Part shown: piece by piece, positions 51,383 through 61,746 of the stretch | Position numbering within the stretch: position 1 is the stretch's first letter | Layout: every line of letters begins with the position of its first letter | From: Paenibacillaceae bacterium | GTDB taxonomy: Bacteria > Bacillota > Clostridia > Lachnospirales > Lachnospiraceae | Assembly: GCA_015057705.1 (NCBI GenBank) | Contig: SVDU01000013.1 | Span: forward strand, 1 to 64,000 | Direction: 5' to 3' | DNA length: 64,000 nt | Notes under the pieces: model-generated | What the model was told of the DNA's origin: nothing | What the model saw: the letters and a program-made list of their open reading frames with translations, nothing else | Database searches by the model: none | Program-made: the position numbers and the translations under genes

Positions 51383-51789
51383 GACTCTTCTTTACCAGAC
51401 ATAGTCTCATGTTCTTTTTTCAGTTCCTGATATAATTCGTAGAAACTCCATTTTGAATTAGTATCCGTTATCACAGCCTTTAGAGCTATTTTTGATACTC
51501 CAGAACGCCTTAAATTCATTAGCAGTTCATCAATTTTCCTGCTGGAAAAATTCTTCATTACCAGGATTTCTTCCTCCACCATGGGATAATCACCTGATGG
51601 CTGCTCTTCAAATCCCTCAATACCAGCCAGATAACCAATCGTCTGACCGGTCTGGCCTGGTGTAATATTTTTAATGCGGATTCCCATTCGTACCAGAACT
51701 GCCTTTAACCTGGCAATTCTTGAATCATTCCCTTTCTGACTATCCTTTTCCGGGCAATAATACAATACCATTTCTTTTTTTACTGACAT
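51379..51789 (-). CDS. DUF3783-family protein
   Basis: A 136-residue protein. A DUF3783-like region occupies about residues 35-110: MVEEEILVMKNFSSRKIDELL and SGVSKIALKAVITDTNSKWS. The family has no known function. It overlaps the exporter gene by 4 nt and follows the ddh gene by 21 nt, so it belongs to the same operon. Confidence 0.8.
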   Translation of the reverse strand: MSVKKEMVLYYCPEKDSQKGNDSRIARLKAVLVRMGIRIKNITPGQTGQTIGYLAGIEGFEEQPSGDYPMVEEEILVMKNFSSRKIDELLMNLRRSGVSKIALKAVITDTNSKWSFYELYQELKKEHETMSGKEES

Positions 51790-51810
51790 TTCGTCTCCTC
51801 CTGCTGCTGT

Positions 51811-52797
51811 CTATAGCAGTTGTCTGCGAAGTTGTTCGCCGTCTAATATGCTTAAATAGGAAGGTGCAATATCAAACACGGTTTTACAACCGCTCACCCC
51901 TTCTTTATTCAAACGATAGGCAGCTCTTGCATAAGCAATCAGAACAGATGACGTAAATTCAGGGTTTGAATCCAGTTTTAAGCTGTATTCTACCACATGA
52001 CCGTTCTCATCTTTCCAGCCGGTTGTTCCTGTTCTTATCACAGATCCGCCATGGGGAATTCCTTTATGATCCCGCAGCAGTTCCTCTTCACTGATAAAAT
52101 GAACCTCTGTATCATAATCAGCAAAATAATTGGGCATGGTCACAATCTCTTCCCTTATTTTTTCCTGATCTGCCCCTTCTTTTAAAACTACATAGCACTC
52201 CCGGGTATGTTTCTGTCTGGTGGTGAGCTCTGGATTTTCCCCACTCCGTACTGCTTCCAAAGATTCTTTAACAGGAATGGTATACTGCCTTGCATCTTTA
52301 ACACCTTCTATCTTACGTATGGCATCTGAATGTCCCTGGCTGACTCCCTTGCCCCAGAAGGTATAATCGTGACCACCTGGTAATATGGCTCCTGCATACA
52401 GGCGGTTTAAGGAGAACATACCCGGATCCCAGCCAACGGATATGATTCCTGTTTTATTACCCTCTTTGGCGCTGGCATCCACCTTTTCAAAGTGTTCCTG
52501 AATTTTAGCATGGGTGTCAAAGCTGTCCACCACATTAAAATATCTGGCAAACTGGGGAGTCTGCTCTGGAAGATCATGCGCGCTTCCTCCGCAGAGAATC
52601 AGTACATCAACTGCATCTTTCATGGAAATGGCCTCTTCAACCGGATAAACCTCTACCCCCGGTGTAAGCAGACTGATTGATTTGGGATCTCTCCTGGTAA
52701 ATACCCCACTAAGTTCCATATCCGGATTATGTAGAATTGCACATTCCACACCTCTTCCAAGATTTCCATAGCCTAAAATTCCTATTTTTATAGTCAT
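51811..52797 (-). CDS. ddh: meso-diaminopimelate dehydrogenase
   Basis: A 328-residue NADP-dependent enzyme that aminates L-2-amino-6-oxopimelate (tetrahydrodipicolinate) to meso-diaminopimelate in one step, for lysine and peptidoglycan. The N-terminal Rossmann motif is GILGYGNLGRGVE near residue 6. Substrate-binding segments CGGSAHDLPEQTP, VDSFDTHAKI and SVGWDPGMFSLNR near residue 120 are diagnostic, as is WGKGVSQGHSDAIR near 148. It heads the transcript ddh-DUF3783-ABC exporter. AAAGGTGG precedes the ATG. Confidence 0.95.
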   Translation of the reverse strand: MTIKIGILGYGNLGRGVECAILHNPDMELSGVFTRRDPKSISLLTPGVEVYPVEEAISMKDAVDVLILCGGSAHDLPEQTPQFARYFNVVDSFDTHAKIQEHFEKVDASAKEGNKTGIISVGWDPGMFSLNRLYAGAILPGGHDYTFWGKGVSQGHSDAIRKIEGVKDARQYTIPVKESLEAVRSGENPELTTRQKHTRECYVVLKEGADQEKIREEIVTMPNYFADYDTEVHFISEEELLRDHKGIPHGGSVIRTGTTGWKDENGHVVEYSLKLDSNPEFTSSVLIAYARAAYRLNKEGVSGCKTVFDIAPSYLSILDGEQLRRQLL

Positions 52798-52831
52798 AAA
52801 TGACCCACCTTTCGCAAATTTATTACTTTCT

Positions 52832-52860
52832 ATTATAGTTTACAAGAACACTGGTGTAAA
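52832..52860 (-). promoter_or_regulatory. promoter of ddh
   Basis: On the minus strand TTTACA (52855-52860), exactly 17 bp, TATAAT (52832-52837). Confidence 0.75.
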
Positions 52861-52885
52861 TCCCGTATTCCATTGATTTTTTGAT

Positions 52886-52924
52886 AAAAAAAATCCGCAG
52901 CCGGACTAAACTGGTCTGCGGATT
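52886..52924 (-). terminator. terminator of glgC-glgD-spoVG
   Basis: AATCCGCAG (52892-52900) pairs with CTGCGGATT (52916-52924); on the minus strand six or more T follow (52886-52891). It lies 17 nt after spoVG. Confidence 0.9.
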
Positions 52925-52940
52925 AAAATTATATAGTTTC

Positions 52941-53228
52941 TTAAGCAAATGCTGCTGCAACCTCCGGCATCTCAAGAGCCGTGGTCTCATACTTATCCAA
53001 AATTACTCTCTGGATCATATCCCGGGTTCCGGAATTAATGGGATGTGCGATATCCCGGTACTCCCCGTCTGCAGCCTTGCGGCTTGGCATGGCAATAAAC
53101 AGGCCTTTTTCTCCTTCAATTACCTTAATATCATGAATCACAAATTCATTGTCCAGTGTTATGGATACAATAGCTTTCATCTTACCCTCTTTTTCGATGC
53201 GTCTAACTCTTACGTCTGTAATCTGCAT
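52941..53228 (-). CDS. spoVG: septation/sporulation regulator SpoVG
   Basis: A 95-residue Spo[42 protein letters not shown] and [13 protein letters not shown] are family signatures. SpoVG is a small nucleic-acid-binding protein (DNA and RNA) that affects sporulation, division and virulence gene expression. ATG at 53228 has GAAGGGG upstream and matches family starts; a frame from 53249 adds 7 residues without support. It begins 26 nt after glgD and is followed by a strong terminator, so it is likely cotranscribed with glycogen genes. Confidence 0.96.
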   Translation of the reverse strand: MQITDVRVRRIEKEGKMKAIVSITLDNEFVIHDIKVIEGEKGLFIAMPSRKAADGEYRDIAHPINSGTRDMIQRVILDKYETTALEMPEVAAAFA

Positions 53229-53254
53229 GTTAAAGCCCCTTCCCGTCACATTTC

Positions 53255-54376
53255 CTATAATGTGTATCTCTCGTTTTTTTCTATGACAATTTTTACATTG
53301 TCTGGCGTTCCTATATAGGTGGTATTAGCCCGGATGGTATCCCGGCTTTCCACGATACAGTTTTCTATTACCGTATTGTCTCCTATATAAACATCATTTA
53401 AAATGATGGAATTCCTGATGACACAGTTGTTACCAATATAAGCTTTTTTAAATAAAACGGAGTTTTCTACTACTCCGTTGACAATACTGCCGCTGGAGAT
53501 CAGGCTGTTTTTCACAGAAGCTCCAGGATTGTACTTTGCTGGTGGCAGATCATCAATCTTCGAATAAACATCCGGATACTGTCGGAAGAAATAATCCCTG
53601 ACCTCTGGTTTTAAAAAGTCCATATTGGTCTTATAATAGGACTCCACAGAGGCAATGTTTCTCCAGTATGTATTCATACGGTAGGCATAGATTCTTTTAA
53701 GATTCCGGTAACGGACGAGAATGTCACTCACAAAATCATATCGGTCTTCCATTGCACACCGTTCAATTAACTCAATCAGCTGTCGTCTGCGGATTACATA
53801 AATACCACAGGAGACTGTGTTAGAGGAAGCAACCATAGGTTTTTCCTCAAAATCTGTAATCCTTCCGTCATCATTGGTTTTCACAATTCCAAAGCGGGTT
53901 GTGTCCTCTCCTGCCGGAAGTTCCGTACAGACAACGGTGATGTCAGCCTTCTTTTCAATATGATATTCCAGTACTTTTCCATAATCAAGCTTATAGATGC
54001 CATCTCCTGCAGCAATAACCACATATGGCTCATGACTGTTTTTTAAGAATATCAGATTCTGATAAAGAGCGTCGGCAGTTCCTCTGTACCAGTCGCTGCT
54101 TTCTGCTGTAATGGTCGGGGTAAATACATACAAACCTCCCTGCTTTCTACCGAAATCCCACCACTTGGAAGAACTTAAATGCAGATGAAGAGATCTGGAA
54201 TTATACTGTGTTAAAACCGCCACATTCTGTATATGAGAGTTCGTCATATTACTGAGTGCAAAATCTATGCTGCGGTAGTTTCCTGCAATGGGCATAGCGG
54301 CAATGGCCCTTTTATTGGATAATTCCCTCATTCTTTTGCTGTTTCCGCCTGCTAATACAATTCCTATGGCCCTCAT
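53255..54376 (-). CDS. glgD: GlgD, regulatory ADP-glucose pyrophosphorylase-like subunit
   Basis: A 373-residue nucleotidyltransferase-like protein. The N-terminal loop reads [20 protein letters not shown], deviating from the GGxGxRLxxLTxxxAKPAV of GlgC; GlgD proteins are poorly active alone but stimulate GlgC. The C-terminal part has the left-handed beta-helix hexapeptide repeats ([20 protein letters not shown]). It overlaps glgC by 4 nt. Start ATG within the overlap. Confidence 0.93.
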   Translation of the reverse strand: MRAIGIVLAGGNSKRMRELSNKRAIAAMPIAGNYRSIDFALSNMTNSHIQNVAVLTQYNSRSLHLHLSSSKWWDFGRKQGGLYVFTPTITAESSDWYRGTADALYQNLIFLKNSHEPYVVIAAGDGIYKLDYGKVLEYHIEKKADITVVCTELPAGEDTTRFGIVKTNDDGRITDFEEKPMVASSNTVSCGIYVIRRRQLIELIERCAMEDRYDFVSDILVRYRNLKRIYAYRMNTYWRNIASVESYYKTNMDFLKPEVRDYFFRQYPDVYSKIDDLPPAKYNPGASVKNSLISSGSIVNGVVENSVLFKKAYIGNNCVIRNSIILNDVYIGDNTVIENCIVESRDTIRANTTYIGTPDNVKIVIEKNERYTL

Positions 54377-55647
54377 TTCATACCACCTGCCTTTATGATG
54401 TAGTCACCGCCTGCCAGCTCCCCATCCGGATAATCCTCCAGTCTGGTCTCTCCGACAATTGCTGTGTTCTTCCCCACCTTTACTTTATCTGGTATGACTG
54501 AATTTTCACCAATGGTTACCAGATCAAACTGATAAACCTTGGGATCGTATTTGCTGGGTGCGAAATCACCTGCTCCCAATTCACAGTCTGAACCGACAAT
54601 AACGTTCTCAGCGATGATCGCTTTACTGATTGTAGTATTCTCCCCTATCACGCACTCTCTCATGATAATGGAATCTTTCACTACAGCCCCTGACTTGATT
54701 ACTACACCCGCACCAATGACAGAGTTATGAACCTCTCCGCAGATTTCAGTTCCTTCTCCGATGATACTTCTGTCAATGACAGCCTCTTTTGACACATACT
54801 GAGGCGGAATAATATCACTCTTGGTATAAATCTTCCAATACTCTTCATAGAGATTAAATTCCGGAATGATATCAATCAGTTCCATATTGGCTTCCCAATA
54901 AGAGCTTAAGGTTCCTACATCCTTCCAGTAACCGTTGTATTCGTATGCAAATACACGATTCCCTGATTCAAAACAATCTGGTATGATATGCTTTCCAAAG
55001 TCACAGCCTGGAACATCTGACATTTTGATTAACGCTTCTTTTAAGACCTTCCAGCTGAATATGTAGATGCCCATGGAAGCAAGATTGCTTCTGGGATTTG
55101 CAGGTTTTTCCTCGAATTCTGTTATCCGGTTGTTCTCATCGGTGATCAGAATTCCGAAACGGCTGGCCTCTTCGATAGGGACCGGCATGGCAGCAATAGT
55201 GATATCAGCATTATTTGCTTTATGATACTCCAGCATAACCTCATAATCCATCTTATAAATATGATCCCCTGAGAGGATAAGAACATAATCCGGGTTATAG
55301 GTCTCCATATACTCCAGGTTCTGATAGATGGCATTGGCTGTACCGGTATACCAGTCGCTTCCCTTGCTTCTTTCATAGGGAGGAAGAATCGTGACACCGC
55401 CAACGTTACGGTCTAAATCCCACGGAATACCTATTCCGATATGAGTGTTTAAACGCAATGGCTGATACTGAGTCAGGACCCCTACTGTATCGACTCCTGA
55501 ATTGATGCAATTGCTGAGCGGAAAATCGATGATCCGGTATTTTCCGCCAAAGGATACTGCGGGTTTTGCCACCTTCTGCGTCAGAACACCTAAACGACTG
55601 CCCTGACCGCCCGCAAGAAGCATGGCAATCATCTCTTTTTTAATCAC
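54373..55647 (-). CDS. glgC: glucose-1-phosphate adenylyltransferase
   Basis: A 424-residue enzyme that makes ADP-glucose from glucose 1-phosphate and ATP, the first committed step of glycogen synthesis. Motifs are [20 protein letters not shown] near residue 11, [10 protein letters not shown] near 129, and [11 protein letters not shown] near 180; C-terminal beta-helix repeats follow. Start is GTG with GAGGTG 7 nt upstream. The first gene of glgC-glgD-spoVG, with a consensus promoter. Confidence 0.96.
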   Translation of the reverse strand: MIKKEMIAMLLAGGQGSRLGVLTQKVAKPAVSFGGKYRIIDFPLSNCINSGVDTVGVLTQYQPLRLNTHIGIGIPWDLDRNVGGVTILPPYERSKGSDWYTGTANAIYQNLEYMETYNPDYVLILSGDHIYKMDYEVMLEYHKANNADITIAAMPVPIEEASRFGILITDENNRITEFEEKPANPRSNLASMGIYIFSWKVLKEALIKMSDVPGCDFGKHIIPDCFESGNRVFAYEYNGYWKDVGTLSSYWEANMELIDIIPEFNLYEEYWKIYTKSDIIPPQYVSKEAVIDRSIIGEGTEICGEVHNSVIGAGVVIKSGAVVKDSIIMRECVIGENTTISKAIIAENVIVGSDCELGAGDFAPSKYDPKVYQFDLVTIGENSVIPDKVKVGKNTAIVGETRLEDYPDGELAGGDYIIKAGGMK

Positions 55648-55683
55648 GTTATCACCTCTTGCTGTTGATATTTATTGTACTAG

Positions 55684-55712
55684 CATTATACCACACATTC
55701 ATAAAATAGTGA
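55684..55712 (-). promoter_or_regulatory. promoter of glgC-glgD-spoVG
   Basis: On the minus strand TTCACT (55707-55712), 17 bp, TATAAT (55684-55689), 36 bp before the glgC start. Confidence 0.7.
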
Positions 55713-55825
55713 ACAAATTTTTGAATTATTGTGATAATTTTTTGTGCATTTTCCGACATTTTTCATGCTTTTATCATTTCTTTTACATTTTAGTACAGAT
55801 ACAGCGTTTTTGCCCCCCATCCCCC

Positions 55826-55854
55826 TTGAATCGAGGCCGAAAATACAGTATAAT
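55826..55854 (+). promoter_or_regulatory. promoter of asnS
   Basis: TTGAAT (55826-55831), exactly 17 bp, TATAAT (55849-55854), 38 bp before the asnS start. Confidence 0.8.
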
Positions 55855-55892
55855 CTTACTAAGTATGCGAACATGTAAAAGGAGAAGCTATT

Positions 55893-57284
55893 ATGGAATT
55901 AACCACAGTAAGACAAATATATAGAGACAAAGATTCATTTCTCAACAAGGAAGTTACAATTGGCGGCTGGGTGAGAAGCTTAAGGGATTCTAAAACCTTT
56001 GGTTTCATTGTATTAAATGACGGAAGCTATTTTGACACGCTTCAGATTGTATATCATGACACCATGGATAATTTTTCAGAGATATCCAAATTAAACGTTG
56101 GAGCAGCGGTTATCGTCACAGGAACCCTGATTCCGACACCGGAAGCCAAACAGCCTTTCGAGATACAAGCCGCAAAAATCGACATTGAAGGTGCCTCTGC
56201 CCCTGACTACCCACTTCAGAAAAAGCGTCATACCTTTGAATATTTAAGAACCATCTCTCATCTTCGTCCAAGAACGAATACGTTTCAGGCAGTTTTTCGT
56301 GTACGTTCTCTCATTGCCTATGCCATTCATCAGTTCTTTCAGGAGCGGGATTTTGTCTATGTACACACTCCCCTCATTACAGGAAGTGACTGTGAAGGTG
56401 CTGGTGAGATGTTCCAGGTAACAACCATGGATTTAAAGAATATTCCCATGACCCAGGAGGGTGCTGTGGACTTTTCTCAGGATTTCTTTGGAAAACCAAC
56501 CAACTTAACCGTAAGCGGACAGCTCAATGCAGAAACCTATGCCATGGCTTTCCGGAATGTTTATACCTTTGGACCTACATTCCGTGCTGAGAACTCCAAT
56601 ACCACCCGGCACGCAGCAGAATTCTGGATGATTGAGCCTGAGATGGCTTTTGCTGATCTTCAGGATGATATGGAGCTGGCAGAATCCATGTTAAAATATG
56701 TGATCCGTTATGTTCTTGAGCACGCACCGGAAGAGATGAACTTCTTTAACCAGTTTGTGGACAAGGAATTGTTAGAAAGACTGAACCATGTATTAAATTC
56801 CGAATTCGCTCATGTTACTTACACCGAAGCAGTTGAGCTTTTAGAGAAACACAATGAAGAATTTGATTATAAAGTATTCTGGGGCTGTGACTTACAGACC
56901 GAGCATGAACGTTATTTAACAGAACAGCTCTATAAAAAACCGGTATTTGTAACTGATTATCCAAAGGAAATCAAAGCATTTTACATGAAGATGAACCCAG
57001 ACAACAAAACTGTTGCTGCTGTTGACTGTCTGGTACCAGGAATCGGTGAGATTATTGGCGGAAGCCAGAGGGAAGACGACTTGGACAAGCTCACCGCACG
57101 TATGGATGAACTGGGACTTAGGAAAGAAGATTACGATTTCTACCTTGATTTAAGAAAATACGGTTCTACCCGTCATGCCGGGTTCGGTCTTGGATTTGAA
57201 CGCTGTGTTATGTATTTAACAGGTATGTCCAACATCCGCGACGTGGTTCCATTCCCAAGAACCGTTAACAACTGCGAACTTTAA
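55893..57284 (+). CDS. asnS: asparaginyl-tRNA synthetase
   Basis: A 463-residue class IIb synthetase. The N-terminal OB-fold anticodon-binding domain has [19 protein letters not shown] near residue 21. Motif 2 is [21 protein letters not shown] near 225; motif 3 is [15 protein letters not shown] near 430. Charges tRNA-Asn with asparagine. No T-box precedes it. AAGGAG precedes the ATG. A weak hairpin follows at 57291-57319. Confidence 0.96.
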   Translation: MELTTVRQIYRDKDSFLNKEVTIGGWVRSLRDSKTFGFIVLNDGSYFDTLQIVYHDTMDNFSEISKLNVGAAVIVTGTLIPTPEAKQPFEIQAAKIDIEGASAPDYPLQKKRHTFEYLRTISHLRPRTNTFQAVFRVRSLIAYAIHQFFQERDFVYVHTPLITGSDCEGAGEMFQVTTMDLKNIPMTQEGAVDFSQDFFGKPTNLTVSGQLNAETYAMAFRNVYTFGPTFRAENSNTTRHAAEFWMIEPEMAFADLQDDMELAESMLKYVIRYVLEHAPEEMNFFNQFVDKELLERLNHVLNSEFAHVTYTEAVELLEKHNEEFDYKVFWGCDLQTEHERYLTEQLYKKPVFVTDYPKEIKAFYMKMNPDNKTVAAVDCLVPGIGEIIGGSQREDDLDKLTARMDELGLRKEDYDFYLDLRKYGSTRHAGFGLGFERCVMYLTGMSNIRDVVPFPRTVNNCEL

Positions 57285-57290
57285 GCCGCT

Positions 57291-57319
57291 GAGGCTGCTG
57301 CCAATAATCAGACAGCCTC
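57291..57319 (+). terminator. weak terminator after asnS
   Basis: GAGGCTG (57291-57297) pairs with CAGCCTC (57313-57319) followed by TTTATA. The T tract is short. Confidence 0.5.
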
Positions 57320-57447
57320 TTTATACCGGAACCATGTATGAAGGGAGTTTAAGATTTCTTTTATATGTGGTTCCAAGTCTATGAAAGAGGATTCCGTACA
57401 GCAAGACCAGATTCTCTGTACAGTGCTGTACCAGCGAGGTATTGACG

Positions 57448-58518
57448 ATGAAATTCATACATATTGCAGATGTTCACTGGGGCATGAGCCCCGACAGCGA
57501 TAAGCCCTGGAGCCGGGAACGTTCCCAGGATATAAAAGACACTTTTGCAAAGGCGGTAAACCAGGCAAAGACTCTGGAAGCTGACTGTCTTTTTATTTCC
57601 GGCGATCTTTTTCACCGCCAGCCCCTTGCCAGAGACTTAAAAGAGGTTAATTATTTATTTTCAACCATTCCGGGTGTCCGTGTGGTCATCATTGCAGGAA
57701 ATCATGACCGCATCCGTAATAATTCAGCTCTTTTAAGCTTTACATGGGCTCCTAACGTGTCTTATATCATGGGAGAGGAGCTGGAAAGCGTTTATTTTAA
57801 AGAGATCAATACGGAGGTTTATGGATTTAGCTACCACTCTGTGGAGATACCCGAAAACCGTCTTGATCATTTAAAGGTACCAAACAACGGAAGAATTCAC
57901 GTCCTTTTAGGCCACGGAGGAGATGCCAACCATATCCCCTTTGATAAAGGCGCTATGTCTAGTCTGGACTTCTCCTACATCGCTATGGGACATATTCACC
58001 GTCCTGAGATCCTCATTGAAAACCGTATGGCATTTGCAGGTTCTCTGGAGCCTCTGGACAAGACAGAGTCCGGTCCTCACGGCATAATGGTTGGAGAGAT
58101 CAACGAGGTGACCCGTATGGTAACCTCATTAAAATTCATCCCTCTTGCAAAGCTTCAGTACATCTCTCTTGCAGTCAATGTCACCCCAGCCACGACCAAC
58201 ACAGAACTAGCCATGAAAATCACCCAGGAGATCCAAAACCGGGGCGGGGAGAACATTTACCGGTTCCGCATACGTGGTATGAGGGATCCTGATATTACCT
58301 TTGATTTGGATATGCTTTCCGCCCGTTTTAAAATATTGGAAATTATAGACGAATCTGAACCACAGTATAATTTCTCTGCTCTCTTTGCGGAACACCCAAG
58401 CGATATGATCGGCTTTTTTATCCAGGCACTTCAAAAGCCGGAGATGAGCGGGGTGGAGAAGAAAGCACTTTATTACGGAATCAATGCTTTGCTTCGTACA
58501 ACGGATGAAAGGAGCTGA
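57448..58518 (+). CDS. DNA repair exonuclease subunit, SbcD/YhaO-like
   Basis: A 356-residue calcineurin-like phosphoesterase. Metal-binding motifs are HIADVHWG near residue 4, ISGDLFHRQP near 49, IAGNHDRIR near 79, LLGHGGD near 146 and MGHIHRPE near 173. With an ATPase gene directly after (3-nt gap) it forms a Mre11/Rad50-like pair as YhaO/YhaN in Bacillus. ATG at 57448 follows GAGGT; an in-frame TTG two codons earlier is less likely. Confidence 0.92.
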   Translation: MKFIHIADVHWGMSPDSDKPWSRERSQDIKDTFAKAVNQAKTLEADCLFISGDLFHRQPLARDLKEVNYLFSTIPGVRVVIIAGNHDRIRNNSALLSFTWAPNVSYIMGEELESVYFKEINTEVYGFSYHSVEIPENRLDHLKVPNNGRIHVLLGHGGDANHIPFDKGAMSSLDFSYIAMGHIHRPEILIENRMAFAGSLEPLDKTESGPHGIMVGEINEVTRMVTSLKFIPLAKLQYISLAVNVTPATTNTELAMKITQEIQNRGGENIYRFRIRGMRDPDITFDLDMLSARFKILEIIDESEPQYNFSALFAEHPSDMIGFFIQALQKPEMSGVEKKALYYGINALLRTTDERS

Positions 58519-58521
58519 CCC

Positions 58522-60384
58522 ATGAAAATACTGGACATCTACATCAATGGATTTGGAAAATTTCACGGCAGGAACTTAACGTTCCATGATGGAATCAACA
58601 TTGTTTACGGAAAAAATGAAGCTGGAAAATCCACAATCCATACCTTTATCCGCAGCATGCTCTTTGGAATTGAACGGCAAAGAGGCAGAGCTTCCAGAAA
58701 TGATCTCTACTCCCGTTTCGAGCCGTGGGAAAACAGCGGAACTTATGAAGGCCAGATCCGGGTGGAACATAAGGAACATATCTACCGGATTGAACGAACT
58801 TTCCAGAAAAATAAAAAAGAGTTTAAGGTAGTGGATGAAACGGCTGGAAAAGAAATCGAGCCCACTAAGGCGTTTTTAGATGATCTTCTTTGCGGTTTAA
58901 GCGAGACCTCCTACATCAACACCATCAGCATCGGTCAGTTAAAAAGTGCCACTGATGAAGGTATGGTGACGGAGCTGAAAAATTACATTGCAAACTTAAA
59001 TACAACTGGCAATCTTGCGCTTAATATAACCAAGGCAGCCGCCTGCTTAAAGTCTCAGAGAAAGGAACTGGAATCCCAGATGGTACCGGAAGCTGCCCGT
59101 ACCTATACCTCTCTGTTAAGTGAAATACGCAACATTGAAAAGGAAATTTCAGCCCCTGAGTACGAAAACCAGATTCAGACCTATCAAAAGCTTCGGGTGG
59201 ATATGAAGACGGATCTGGAAGAACGTCAGGCAGAAAAGGAAGAGTTAATTAAAAAAGTGGCAAGAGGCAGGCAGGTTCTTACAAGCAACCAGTTTACCGA
59301 CCACGACTCCATAAATTCCTATTCCCAGAAGGCTCAGGAGCATTATGATGATTATATGGAAGCTCAGGCCGCCTGTAACAGGAAACCTACAAAGTTTGCT
59401 TCCGCCATTTCACTTATTTTAGCCACACTTTTACTTTGCAGCACCGGTGTTATTTACTATATGGGAGAATCCAATTATTTTTCCGCGTATTACGGCGTTG
59501 ATCTCATTTTGCTGTTAAGTGTTTTTGTAAGCGGTGCTCTTATTTTCTATCTGATTGGCCTCCTCCTTTTTCTAAGGATTCGTCATCATATGAAGGATAT
59601 GGAAATGAGTGGTAAGGTACTTGAAGAGATTTTGTCCCGGCACTTAGGTGATACGGATATTACTCCAGAATCCATACAGGCATTTAAGAACCGCATGGCT
59701 GAATTCACACGGCTTTGCTCTGCCGTATCCAAATCAGAAGCGGCCATCAACCAGAAAGCATCCCAGATCGAAGAGCTTAATAAGAAGCTGGAAGGCTGCG
59801 GAGTTACCATAGAGACACAGCAAAAAAGTCAGTGGGAGCTGGAGAAGAAGCTGGATCATTTATCCGGCTGTAAAACCCAGGCGGAAGGATTAAAGCATAT
59901 CATTGCTGAAAATGACCGTATACGGGAAGAAATCTCAGCGGTAGACTTAGCGTTGGAAACTATGACCAGCTTATCTTCCTCAATCCGGGACTCGTTCGGA
60001 CTATACTTAAATAAAGCGGCTTCCGATTTAATTTCTGGAATTACTGGCGGAATCTACACCAGTATGAGTGTCGATGAGAATTTAAACATCTTCTTAAATA
60101 CGAAAACCAAGCTGGTACCTTTGGAGCAGGTCAGCAGTGGAACTATGGATCAGGTTTATCTGGCTCTCCGTCTAGCTGCTGCAACACTGATTCAGACCGG
60201 TGACGAAAGAATGCCATTTATCTTTGATGACAGCTTCGTTCTTTATGATGACGACAGGTTAAAGACCGGATTAAAATGGCTGGCTGGCACTTATACAAAT
60301 CAGATCATTATTTTTACCTGCCACCAGCGGGAAGCTCAGATGATGACTGCAAACTTAATGCCTTATCATTTAATTGAAATATAG
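58522..60384 (+). CDS. AAA ATPase, Rad50/YhaN-like, with internal hydrophobic pair
   Basis: A 620-residue SMC/Rad50-type ATPase. Walker A IVYGKNEAGKSTIHTFI is near residue 28. Coiled coil occupies about 165-260 and 360-480. Two long hydrophobic segments (about 287-309 and 318-345) interrupt the coil where Rad50 proteins carry the zinc hook, so it may be membrane-attached. The C-terminal lobe has the signature LVPLEQVSSGTMDQVYLALRLA near 532 and Walker B MPFIFDDSF near 570. It is shorter than typical YhaN. Works with the preceding nuclease. Confidence 0.88.
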   Translation: MKILDIYINGFGKFHGRNLTFHDGINIVYGKNEAGKSTIHTFIRSMLFGIERQRGRASRNDLYSRFEPWENSGTYEGQIRVEHKEHIYRIERTFQKNKKEFKVVDETAGKEIEPTKAFLDDLLCGLSETSYINTISIGQLKSATDEGMVTELKNYIANLNTTGNLALNITKAAACLKSQRKELESQMVPEAARTYTSLLSEIRNIEKEISAPEYENQIQTYQKLRVDMKTDLEERQAEKEELIKKVARGRQVLTSNQFTDHDSINSYSQKAQEHYDDYMEAQAACNRKPTKFASAISLILATLLLCSTGVIYYMGESNYFSAYYGVDLILLLSVFVSGALIFYLIGLLLFLRIRHHMKDMEMSGKVLEEILSRHLGDTDITPESIQAFKNRMAEFTRLCSAVSKSEAAINQKASQIEELNKKLEGCGVTIETQQKSQWELEKKLDHLSGCKTQAEGLKHIIAENDRIREEISAVDLALETMTSLSSSIRDSFGLYLNKAASDLISGITGGIYTSMSVDENLNIFLNTKTKLVPLEQVSSGTMDQVYLALRLAAATLIQTGDERMPFIFDDSFVLYDDDRLKTGLKWLAGTYTNQIIIFTCHQREAQMMTANLMPYHLIEI

Positions 60385-60387
60385 AAA

Positions 60388-60423
60388 AATCCCTGAAGGA
60401 GATTCACATCTCTTTCAGGGATT
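60388..60423. terminator. bidirectional terminator
   Basis: AATCCCTGAA (60388-60397) pairs perfectly with TTCAGGGATT (60414-60423), between the ATPase gene and the convergent brnQ gene. Confidence 0.85.
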
Positions 60424-60428
60424 ATTTA

Positions 60429-61733
60429 TTAATTACGGGCTTTTGCTGACCCGATTATGACTCCGATTATAATACCCACGACTGCGGGACAGATCCAGGC
60501 AAGTCCGGCTGTATAAAGCGGAAGCTTTATGAGTACTGGTTGTAAAAATACAGCACCCGCCTGTGCCAGTGCCAGCAGCACTCCTGTAATTCCAGTTAGA
60601 CCTATGGCACACACATAGACCGCTCTCCATCGTTTTCCATCACGAAAAACAAATGATAGTATAATCAGTACAATGGAAATAGGATATAAAGCACTTAAAA
60701 CAGGTACTGATATCTCCAGTATCTTATTAAGTCCTGCATTAGATATAATAAGGCTGACAAACGCGAATAAAAACGCCCACGTCCGGTACCCAACCTTAGG
60801 TATAATGGTGCAGAAATATTTGCTGCAGCAACTGATCAAACCAATACACGTATTCAGACATGCAATAAAAAAAACTGCTGCCAGCAAAATAAGACCTACT
60901 TTCCCATATAAAAACTGTACTGCCTGGTTCAAGGTCTGAGCACCGTTATCTGCTAGTCCAAATGCACCGCCGGTCACTGCGCCAACATGTGTTAAGGCAC
61001 TGTAAACCAGCAGGAGAATTCCACCTGCAAAAAAACCGGCCCTGATGGTTTCATGAACTACATCTGCTTCTTTCTTTATACCCATGGCCCTAATATTTAA
61101 CGATATAATAATACCGAAATTTAAGGCTGCAATGGTATCCATAGTCATATAACCTTCTAAAAACCCTTTAATAAACGGAGCTTTCTGATATGTTTCAGAA
61201 GGTGTTCCATAGGCTCCCGCCGGGTGAATGATACAGCCAGCAAAGATCACTGCGATCAGAACCAAAAGTATGGGAGTCAGAATTTTCCCCAGACGGTCTG
61301 TCAGTTTATCTGGCTTTAGCGCTACTACAAACGCAATGGTAAAAAATACCACCGAATACAAAAACTGCATCAGTGCACTTGAAGTTCCCTCTTTTAAGAA
61401 GGGAACCACTGCCATCTCAAAAGATGTACTTGCAGTCCTTGGTATTGCAAGGCAGGGGCCAATGGATAAATAGATTAATAGGGTAAAAATAAAAGCAAAC
61501 TTCGGATGAACACGCCCCGCCAGCTTGTCCAGTCCTCCGGACTGAGCCACTGCCACGACGCCAAAAACCGGAAAGCCGATTGCAGTCACTGCAAATCCTG
61601 CTAATGCAATCCAGGTAACGGTTCCTGCTGACGCTCCCAGAAAAGGCGGAAAGATCAGGTTTCCTGCTCCAAAAAACATGGAGAATACAGTAAGTCCGGC
61701 TATAACTAATTTTTCTTTTGTTAATCGCTCCAT
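60429..61733 (-). CDS. brnQ: branched-chain amino acid transport carrier
   Basis: A 434-residue transporter with about 12 hydrophobic segments. The N-terminal VFSMFFGAGNLIFPPFLG near residue 17 is the hallmark of the LIVCS family, which carries Leu, Ile and Val with Na+ or H+. ATG at 61733 is chosen because GAGGGG is just upstream; a longer frame runs into the prs gene. It starts 13 nt after prs on the same strand, an unusual partner. Confidence 0.94.
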   Translation of the reverse strand: MERLTKEKLVIAGLTVFSMFFGAGNLIFPPFLGASAGTVTWIALAGFAVTAIGFPVFGVVAVAQSGGLDKLAGRVHPKFAFIFTLLIYLSIGPCLAIPRTASTSFEMAVVPFLKEGTSSALMQFLYSVVFFTIAFVVALKPDKLTDRLGKILTPILLVLIAVIFAGCIIHPAGAYGTPSETYQKAPFIKGFLEGYMTMDTIAALNFGIIISLNIRAMGIKKEADVVHETIRAGFFAGGILLLVYSALTHVGAVTGGAFGLADNGAQTLNQAVQFLYGKVGLILLAAVFFIACLNTCIGLISCCSKYFCTIIPKVGYRTWAFLFAFVSLIISNAGLNKILEISVPVLSALYPISIVLIILSFVFRDGKRWRAVYVCAIGLTGITGVLLALAQAGAVFLQPVLIKLPLYTAGLAWICPAVVGIIIGVIIGSAKARN

Positions 61734-61746
61734 AATCCCCTCGAAA

